This document shows positions 58,773-64,000 of a stretch of DNA of 64,000 bases, one piece after another. Source of the stretch: Lysobacter sp. (GTDB lineage Bacteria; Pseudomonadota; Gammaproteobacteria; Xanthomonadales; Xanthomonadaceae); assembly GCA_013141175.1 (NCBI GenBank), contig JABFRN010000001.1, positions 2,737,234 to 2,801,233 of the forward strand, written 5' to 3'. The notes beneath the pieces are model-generated. The model had not been told where the DNA came from. It saw nothing but the letters and a program-made list of their open reading frames with translations, and searched no databases. Each line of letters begins with the position of its first letter. The first letter of the stretch is position 1. The translations under genes were made by a program, and so were the position numbers.

Positions 58773-60761
58773 CTATTTGCCAGTGCGCAGGCGCAGCACC
58801 GGCAGATCACCATCCGGATGCTCCGACTCGGCGTGCTGCAGATCGTCCAGGGCAGCGCTCACCAGTGCGTGCGTTTCGCCGTCGTCGGGCTGCGGCATCC
58901 ACAGGCCGAAGGCGGGCGTCGGGCGCACGAAACGCAGCGTCTGCGTAGTGCCGATCCACAGCGGCTGGCCGCTGTCGAGCAATGCGGGCGCGCGCCACAG
59001 GCGCAGCACATGGGCGGTGTCCGGGCGCGCGCCGGAGCGGCGCATCAGCAGCGTTTCGGCCTCGGAACCGAGCGTGGCCGGCAGTACCGGCTGAAACGCA
59101 GCGCGACGTTTTGGATCCAGCAGGCCCAGCGTCGCCACCCAGGTCGCCTGCGGCTGCGAGACCCAGCCCTGCGCTTGCAGCCGCGCGCGCACCGGCGTCA
59201 ACGGACCCGCGATCTGCACGTCCAGCGGCCAGCGCCGACCGGGATCGCGTTCGTTGCGATGCACCGGCAATGTGCGCCACTCCCGGCGCCACCAGTCTTC
59301 GGTCGCCAGTTGCCGGGTCGGCAGCGGCGGCGCGAACTGCGCCAGCACATCATCGATCGATCGTGGTGCGTGCCACAGCGCCGCGATCGCGAAGCTCACA
59401 TAGAACACGGTGGCCACCGGGCGCATCCAGAACGATCGGCCGATGTGGCGACGGTAGGCGATGCCCAGCACCAGCAGCCAGAGAACGCCGAACAGCGCGC
59501 CGCCGACGATATCGCTGAGCCAATGCGCGCCGAAATACAACCGTGCGAAACCGAGCAGCGCCACTGCCACGCCGGCCACCAGATACGGCCACACCCGCTG
59601 CCGTCCCGGCATTTCGCGCGCGATCAGCACCGCGAAAAACCCGAATACGATGGTCAGCATCGTCACCGGGATCGACGGGAAGCCGAAGCCGTCGAGCGCG
59701 GTCGGTGGCCGCGGCATCTCCACCGACAGCGCAAGGAACGCAGTGAAGGCGAAACCGAACGCCACCGCGGCCAGCCAATGCAGCGCCGCAGCGAAGCGGC
59801 GGCGCCAGAACAGCCAGCCCAGACCGAGCGCCAGCGCCGGCAGCAGGATATGCAGGTCGCCCAACGACGCGAGCGCGGCCATGAAACGGTCGGCGAGCGG
59901 ATTGCGCAGCGATGCCATCGCCGCATGCACCTGCTGGTCGATCGCCAGCGGCCCGCGCCGGGTCACCACCACCGCGAGCAGGGCGAACCAGCCCCAGCCG
60001 ATCCCGATCAGACACATCGCCAGCATCGCCAGCGCCGCCGATTCCGGGCGCTTGTGCTGGATCAGCGATGCCGCATACCGTCCCAGGCGCGGGTGCGCGC
60101 GCGTCCACTTGAGTGCGCGCGCCAGCAGGCGATCGGCATGACCGGCGAACCATCGATAGGTGTACAGCACGACCGCCCAGACCAGGGCCAATACCGCAAC
60201 CAGGGCCAACAGCACCAATACGAGGCGATCGGCGACCGCAGCCACCGCGTCGTATGACGCGCCGAAGATCCAACCCGGCGCCAGGAAGCAGGCCGCCCAC
60301 AGCATGGCCGCGACCGCGCTGGCCGGCATGTAACGACGCAGCGGCATCCGCAGCATGCCGGCCACCGCAGGCACGAACGGCCGCACCGCGCCGATGAAAC
60401 GCGCGATCACGATGCCTTTGCTGCCGTGCTTGCGGAACATCCGCTCGCCGCGATCGATGAACTGCGGATAGCGGCGGAACAGCCAATGCTCGCGCATCGA
60501 TGGTCCCCAGCGATGGCCCAGCCAATAGCTCAGGGCATCGCCGGCGAAGGCGCCGAGTGCGGCGCAGGCCAATGCATAGGGACCATCGAGGTGCCCGAGA
60601 CCGATCAGCGTGCCCACCGCGAACAGCAGCGGCAGCGCCGGGACAACGATCCCCACCACCGCCAGCGCATCGCAGAACGCGATCAGGAAGATCACGCCAC
60701 CGGCCGCCACGGGGTGCGCGGAGATCCAGTTCGTGGTGGTGTCCAACCATGCGCTCGTCAT
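58773..60761 (-). CDS. DedA-PAP2-LssY fusion membrane protein
   Basis: A 662-residue protein. Residues 1-200 are a DedA/SNARE-associated domain (FVPAVAGMLRMPLRRYM, GDALSYWLGHRWG). Residues 250-450 are a PAP2-type phosphatase domain: MPRPPTALDGFGFPS and RLYFGAHWLSDIVGG match motifs 1 and 3, but the SGH motif 2 reads PSIPVT and lacks His. The C-terminal 200 residues are an LssY-like domain (WRTLPVHRN, ATWVATLGLLDPKRR). Such fusions are probably lipid-phosphate phosphatases or flippases; the altered motif 2 makes catalysis doubtful. Confidence 0.85.
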   Translation of the reverse strand: MTSAWLDTTTNWISAHPVAAGGVIFLIAFCDALAVVGIVVPALPLLFAVGTLIGLGHLDGPYALACAALGAFAGDALSYWLGHRWGPSMREHWLFRRYPQFIDRGERMFRKHGSKGIVIARFIGAVRPFVPAVAGMLRMPLRRYMPASAVAAMLWAACFLAPGWIFGASYDAVAAVADRLVLVLLALVAVLALVWAVVLYTYRWFAGHADRLLARALKWTRAHPRLGRYAASLIQHKRPESAALAMLAMCLIGIGWGWFALLAVVVTRRGPLAIDQQVHAAMASLRNPLADRFMAALASLGDLHILLPALALGLGWLFWRRRFAAALHWLAAVAFGFAFTAFLALSVEMPRPPTALDGFGFPSIPVTMLTIVFGFFAVLIAREMPGRQRVWPYLVAGVAVALLGFARLYFGAHWLSDIVGGALFGVLWLLVLGIAYRRHIGRSFWMRPVATVFYVSFAIAALWHAPRSIDDVLAQFAPPLPTRQLATEDWWRREWRTLPVHRNERDPGRRWPLDVQIAGPLTPVRARLQAQGWVSQPQATWVATLGLLDPKRRAAFQPVLPATLGSEAETLLMRRSGARPDTAHVLRLWRAPALLDSGQPLWIGTTQTLRFVRPTPAFGLWMPQPDDGETHALVSAALDDLQHAESEHPDGDLPVLRLRTGK

Positions 60762-60835
60762 CCGCCGATTATGGCAGGAGCCCCGCTCGGTGCCCCAACC
60801 GCGCGGCCACGCCCACGGGTCCGTACAATTCCCGC

Positions 60836-61495
60836 ATGTCTTCCGAAGCCATCGAACTCCAGGCACTGAAAGCCGACAGCTTCGGCCGCATCGCCCTGAT
60901 GCGCGACGCACGCGGTCTGTTCGTGCGTCGCGATCTGGCCCATGTGCCGCTGTGGCTGCGATGGCCGGCATGGTGGCTGGCGCGGCGCGAGGCACGCGGT
61001 CTGCAGCGGGTGCTCGGCGCCGAAGCGGTGCCGCAGTTGTTGAACTGGGATGGTCGACGGCTCGACAGGAGCTATCTCGATGGCGCAGCGATGTATCAGC
61101 GCCCGCCGCGCGGCGATCTCGCCTATTTCCGGCTCGCGCGGCGTCGCCTGCAGGCGCTGCACCGGTGCGGATTCGCGCACAACGACCTGGCCAAGGAAGC
61201 CAACTGGCTGGTGTTGGCCGACGGCACGCCCGCGATCATCGATTTCCAGCTCGCTGTCTGCGGCCCCCCCCGGTCGCGCTGGATGCGCCTGCTCGCGCGC
61301 GAGGATCTGCGCCACCTGCTCAAGCACAAGCGCATGTATTGCCCGGATGCGATCACCCCCATCGAGCGCCGGCTGCTGAAGCGCCGCTCGTGGGTGCGCG
61401 ACCTGTGGTTCCGCACCGGCAAGCCGGTGTACCGCTTCGTCACGCGGACAATACTGAAGTGGGAAGACAACGAAGGGCAGGGGCCGAAGCCCTGA
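60836..61495 (+). CDS. RIO1/lipopolysaccharide-kinase-like protein kinase
   Basis: A 219-residue protein of the eukaryotic-like kinase fold: the catalytic loop is HNDLAKEANWLV (HxDLxxxN form) and the Mg-binding DFG-equivalent is IIDFQLA. The N-terminal lobe is short and its Gly-rich loop is not evident. The C-terminal part has LLKHKRMYCPDAITPIERRLL. It may phosphorylate lipids, heptose or proteins. An 8-base C run (61264-61271) does not break the frame. Confidence 0.75.
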   Translation: MSSEAIELQALKADSFGRIALMRDARGLFVRRDLAHVPLWLRWPAWWLARREARGLQRVLGAEAVPQLLNWDGRRLDRSYLDGAAMYQRPPRGDLAYFRLARRRLQALHRCGFAHNDLAKEANWLVLADGTPAIIDFQLAVCGPPRSRWMRLLAREDLRHLLKHKRMYCPDAITPIERRLLKRRSWVRDLWFRTGKPVYRFVTRTILKWEDNEGQGPKP

Positions 61496-61525
61496 GCCCG
61501 AAGCCTTGCCGATACCGGAGCGACG

Positions 61526-61849
61526 ATGCGGATACCGATATTTTTCCTGCCGATCCTGATGATGTCCGCCACTACGGCCGGTTGTGCGGACAGATTGAAG
61601 ACGCAGATCGAAAAACCCGTCTGGCTGGCCTGCAAGCGCGACGCACAGTGCGTCACGACATATCTGTCCTGCCACGGTTGGGTGGCGGTCGCCAGTGGGC
61701 ATGAGGCGGACGTCCAACGTTGGTATGTCCACGAAAACAACAAGGCGTTGAGCGTGATGGACTGTGCCGGGTCGGTCGATGTGCCCAGACCCGCCGCAGT
61801 GTGCCGTGCCGATGTCTGTACGATCGGCACCGTGCTGTCGCGGCCTTAG
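61526..61849 (+). CDS. Cysteine-rich putative lipoprotein
   Basis: A 107-residue protein with a lipoprotein signal (lipobox TAGC, about residues 17-20). The mature part has six more cysteines (ACKRDAQC, LSCHG, DCAG, VCRADVC), suggesting disulphides in the periplasm. Family not recognised. It is 30 bp after the kinase-like gene on the same strand. Confidence 0.7.
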   Translation: MRIPIFFLPILMMSATTAGCADRLKTQIEKPVWLACKRDAQCVTTYLSCHGWVAVASGHEADVQRWYVHENNKALSVMDCAGSVDVPRPAAVCRADVCTIGTVLSRP

Positions 61850-61910
61850 CCATTACGAACCCTTGCGACAGCGATCACTTGCGCTTCGTCGCGACCACCA
61901 AGGACTCCGG

Positions 61911-62729
61911 ATGACCACGCTTGCAGGTAAAACGATCTTCATCACCGGCGCATCGCGCGGCATCGGTCTGGCCATCGCGCTGCGCGCCGCGCGCGATGGC
62001 GCCAATATCGCCATCGCAGCCAAATCGTCGGTGCCCAATCCGAAACTTCCGGGCACCATCCACAGCGCCGCCGAGGCCGTGGAAGCCGCAGGCGGCGCCG
62101 CGCTCGCGCTGAAATGCGACATCCGCGAAGAGGACGACGTTCGCGCCGCGGTCGCGGCCACGGTCGATGCGTTCGGCGGCATCGACATCCTGATCAACAA
62201 CGCCAGCGCGATCTGGTTGCGCGGTGCGCTCGACACGCCGATGAAACGCTTCGATCTGATGCAACAGGTCAACGCCCGGGGAAGTTTTCTGTGCGCGCAG
62301 GCCTGTCTGCCGCATCTGCTGCAGGCGCCGAACCCGCATATCCTCACCCTGGCGCCGCCGCCGAATCTCGATCCGAAGTGGTGGGGACCGCATACCGGTT
62401 ACACCCTCGCGAAGATGGGCATGAGCTTCGTCACCCTGGGACTGGCCGCCGAATTCGGTCCTCGTGGCGTCGCCGTCAACGCGCTGTGGCCGCGCACGGT
62501 CATCGCCACCGATGCCATCAACATGATTCCTGACGTCGAAGTGTCGCGCTGCCGCAAGCCCGCGATCATGGCCGACGCCGCGCATGCCGTGCTCGTGCGT
62601 GATGCCACCGGCTTCCATGGCCGTTTCCTGATCGACGACGATGTCCTGGCCGACGCCGGCATCACCGATCTGTCCGGCTACGCGGTCGATGCTTCGCAGC
62701 CGCTGTTGCCCGATCTCTTTCTCGACTGA
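61911..62729 (+). CDS. Short-chain dehydrogenase (HSDL2-like)
   Basis: A 272-residue [11 protein letters not shown] (12-19) for NAD(P) binding, NNASAIW, and the catalytic YTLAK (about 164-168). The segment [24 protein letters not shown] and the [11 protein letters not shown] motif are typical of the hydroxysteroid dehydrogenase-like protein 2 branch. It lacks the SCP2 domain of the animal protein. Substrate unknown. Confidence 0.9.
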   Translation: MTTLAGKTIFITGASRGIGLAIALRAARDGANIAIAAKSSVPNPKLPGTIHSAAEAVEAAGGAALALKCDIREEDDVRAAVAATVDAFGGIDILINNASAIWLRGALDTPMKRFDLMQQVNARGSFLCAQACLPHLLQAPNPHILTLAPPPNLDPKWWGPHTGYTLAKMGMSFVTLGLAAEFGPRGVAVNALWPRTVIATDAINMIPDVEVSRCRKPAIMADAAHAVLVRDATGFHGRFLIDDDVLADAGITDLSGYAVDASQPLLPDLFLD

Positions 62730-62749
62730 CGCCCGCCCGGAGCCACGCC

Positions 62750-63169
62750 ATGAAATACCTGCACACGATGGTCCGCGTCCGCGATCTCGATGCCTCGCTG
62801 CGTTTCTACTGCGAAGGTCTGGGACTGAAGGAAACGCGACGGATGGAGAACGCCGGCGGCAAGTTCACCCTGATCTTCCTCGCCGCCGATGAAACGCCCG
62901 ATGCCGAAATCGAACTCACCTACAACTGGGGCTCGGAAGAGGACTACGGCAGCGCCCGCAACTTCGGACACCTCGCGTTTCGTGTCGGCAACATCTACGA
63001 CACCTGCGCGCGCCTGCAGGCGATGGGCTACACCATCAATCGCCCGCCCCGCGATGGCCACATGGCCTTCGTGCGCTCGCCCGACCTGATCTCGATCGAA
63101 CTGCTGCAGGAAGGCCACCTGCCGCCGCAGGAGCCGTGGTCGTCGATGGCGAATACGGGGGTGTGGTGA
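62750..63169 (+). CDS. gloA: Lactoylglutathione lyase (glyoxalase I)
   Basis: A 139-residue VOC-fold protein: [19 protein letters not shown] at the N-terminus, [13 protein letters not shown] for the first module end, and [15 protein letters not shown] with SIELLQEG for the second. The metal ligands His5, a Glu in AEIELT, His in FGHLAF and Glu in SIELLQ are all present. It detoxifies methylglyoxal with glutathione. Its TGA overlaps the ATG of the next gene (TGATG). Confidence 0.92.
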   Translation: MKYLHTMVRVRDLDASLRFYCEGLGLKETRRMENAGGKFTLIFLAADETPDAEIELTYNWGSEEDYGSARNFGHLAFRVGNIYDTCARLQAMGYTINRPPRDGHMAFVRSPDLISIELLQEGHLPPQEPWSSMANTGVW

Positions 63170-63855
63170 TGTATTGCTATGAATTCGACATCAATACGGC
63201 ATTTGGATGGATCGGAGACAATTTCTCTTCTTTTTTTGAGCCGGTGGCAACGCTGGCGGCCACCTTTATAGGCGCATGGCTTGCTTTCAGGTATCAGGAA
63301 AAACTTGATGAAAAGAAACAGCTCAATACGCAGGCCGAGTCTGGAAATCGTGTGCTGTTCCAACTGGTAGATAATTTGAATTGGCTGGAGAATACGAAAA
63401 GACAGATGATCGATCCATATCGGAGTGAGCCAGGAAGAATGCTACTGATGCGTCCTGTGTTCTCGCCCGCGCCTCAAACCAACATCGATATTGAGTCTGT
63501 TGAATTCTTGATTTCCAAAGGGCAAGCGGAATTGCTTGGAGAGCTGTCAATCGAGAGGCGAAAATTTCAGCAATCGATTGCTCTTGAGTCTGAAAGGTCC
63601 AAATTTTATTTGGAACAGGTAAATCCTGCGCTTGAAAGGAGTGGGGTTATGAATGGTCAGGAAGTAACTGCTGTCCAAGTACGAGCAGCTTTGGGCGAAT
63701 CAGCATTCTTTTTGTTGCATGACCTAACCGGTCACTATATTGATCAAGTGGACAAGACGATCATAAGCCATACGGAAATGGCGGAACGTTTGCGTGATGC
63801 TTTAGGAGAATCTTTTCCAGACCATAGCTTCATCAGTTTTTCAATCGAAAAATAA
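63169..63855 (+). CDS. AT-rich orphan membrane protein
   Basis: A 228-residue protein with one membrane helix (about 21-40, EPVATLAATFIGAWLAFRY) followed by coiled-coil-prone helices (about 41-75 and 125-160). Family not recognised; the layout recalls small single-span proteins of unknown function. Its base composition is strikingly AT-rich against the GC-rich neighbours, with A/T-ending codons and poly-T runs, which indicates recent acquisition. Its ATG overlaps the glyoxalase stop. Confidence 0.75.
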   Translation: MYCYEFDINTAFGWIGDNFSSFFEPVATLAATFIGAWLAFRYQEKLDEKKQLNTQAESGNRVLFQLVDNLNWLENTKRQMIDPYRSEPGRMLLMRPVFSPAPQTNIDIESVEFLISKGQAELLGELSIERRKFQQSIALESERSKFYLEQVNPALERSGVMNGQEVTAVQVRAALGESAFFLLHDLTGHYIDQVDKTIISHTEMAERLRDALGESFPDHSFISFSIEK

Positions 63856-63860
63856 TGATG

Positions 63861-63910
63861 CTTCTCCTCTCACTCATTGCGGGAGAGGACGCTCGAAGTA
63901 GGGCGAGGGC
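63861..63910. repeat. Degenerate extragenic repeat, second copy
   Basis: CTTCTCCTCTCACTCATTGC followed by GGGAGAGGACGCTCGAAG and GGGCGAGGG matches the same repeat family as 56701-56753 in a different degree of erosion. It separates the orphan gene from the convergent trans-sulfuration gene. Confidence 0.6.
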
Positions 63911-63912
63911 TA

Positions 63913-64000
63913 TCAGGTCAATGCCTGCCGTAGATCCCCGATCAGATCGTCGACATGCTCCAACCCCACCGAGATACGCAGCAGGTTCTGCGGCGAGCGC
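63913..64000 (-). CDS. Trans-sulfuration PLP enzyme (Cys/Met metabolism family), C-terminal fragment
   Basis: The last 28 residues of a minus-strand gene whose body lies beyond the window. RSPQNLLRISVGLEHVDDLI is the conserved C-terminal signature of cystathionine gamma-lyase/beta-lyase/gamma-synthase enzymes (R-x-S-x-G-x-E-x-x-x-D-L). The member cannot be told from this part. Confidence 0.85.
   Translation of the reverse strand, partial: RSPQNLLRISVGLEHVDDLIGDLRQALT

Noticed and set aside
61264-61271. Eight-base C run in the kinase-like gene as a phase-variation site or sequencing error
   Set aside because: The frame is open and the motifs before and after the run (IIDFQLA, then the helical tail) lie in the same frame. 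One copy of 8 C is not unusual at this GC content.
1-64000. CRISPR array, prophage, insertion sequence or integrative element
   Set aside because: No regularly spaced repeats, no cas, transposase, integrase or phage structural genes were seen. The repeats present are small palindromic extragenic units.
1-64000. tRNA or rRNA genes
   Set aside because: No stretch combining a tRNA-like acceptor stem and T-loop (GGTTCGANTCC), nor conserved rRNA segments, was found in the intergenic DNA.

Overview
The window is about 64 kb of high-GC chromosomal DNA from a gammaproteobacterium. The best fit is a Lysobacter/Luteimonas-like member of the Xanthomonadaceae. This rests on overall gene content, on the run pfp (PPi-type phosphofructokinase) - adk (short form) - mpl - LON-domain protein, on BlaI/M56 pairs, and on palindromic extragenic repeats of the type common in that family. 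I could not run a search, so the genus is an inference.

Left flank (1-15650): ordinary chromosomal genes. They are a truncated BNR-repeat protein, YaeQ, a glutathione transferase, small zinc-ribbon proteins (DksA/TraR-like, YjdM, DUF2256), a secreted PHB-depolymerase-type esterase with extra modules, a UbiA-family prenyltransferase, a DUF2189 membrane protein, a serine beta-lactamase-fold enzyme, a secreted GH13 alpha-amylase, and a BlaI/M56 regulator-protease pair whose promoter carries phased CTAG repeats.

Centre (16146-54576): a roughly 38 kb exopolysaccharide locus. Its core resembles exosortase-associated (XrtA/EpsH) capsule loci. It has an EpsB-type initiating sugar transferase at the left edge and an outer-membrane beta-barrel protein, a BY-kinase-like ATPase, a Wzz/GumC chain-length protein and a Wza-like export lipoprotein at the right edge. 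In between lie an O-antigen-ligase/Wzy polymerase, a Wzx flippase, five glycosyltransferases, NodB deacetylases, two methyltransferases, an acyltransferase-3 and an AsnB-type amidotransferase. There is also a fused Gfo/Idh-SDR dehydrogenase, two heparinase-II/III-like proteins that could cleave the polymer, and a compact carrier-protein module (ACP, acyl-AMP ligase, NadE-like amide synthase, GNAT). No exosortase and no PEP-CTERM tail is present in the window. The gene order suggests this flow: a sugar-1-phosphate is placed on undecaprenol (EpsB), extended by the GT2/GT4 enzymes, decorated (deacetylation, methylation, acylation, amidation), flipped (Wzx), polymerised (Wzy) and exported (Wzz/kinase-like/Wza/barrel).

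Right flank (54577-64000): housekeeping genes pfp, adk, mpl, a LON-substrate-binding protein, a DedA-PAP2-LssY fusion, a RIO-like kinase, a Cys-rich lipoprotein, an SDR, glyoxalase I, one strikingly AT-rich orphan gene, and the C-terminus of a trans-sulfuration PLP enzyme. No rRNA, tRNA, CRISPR array, transposase or phage gene was seen.
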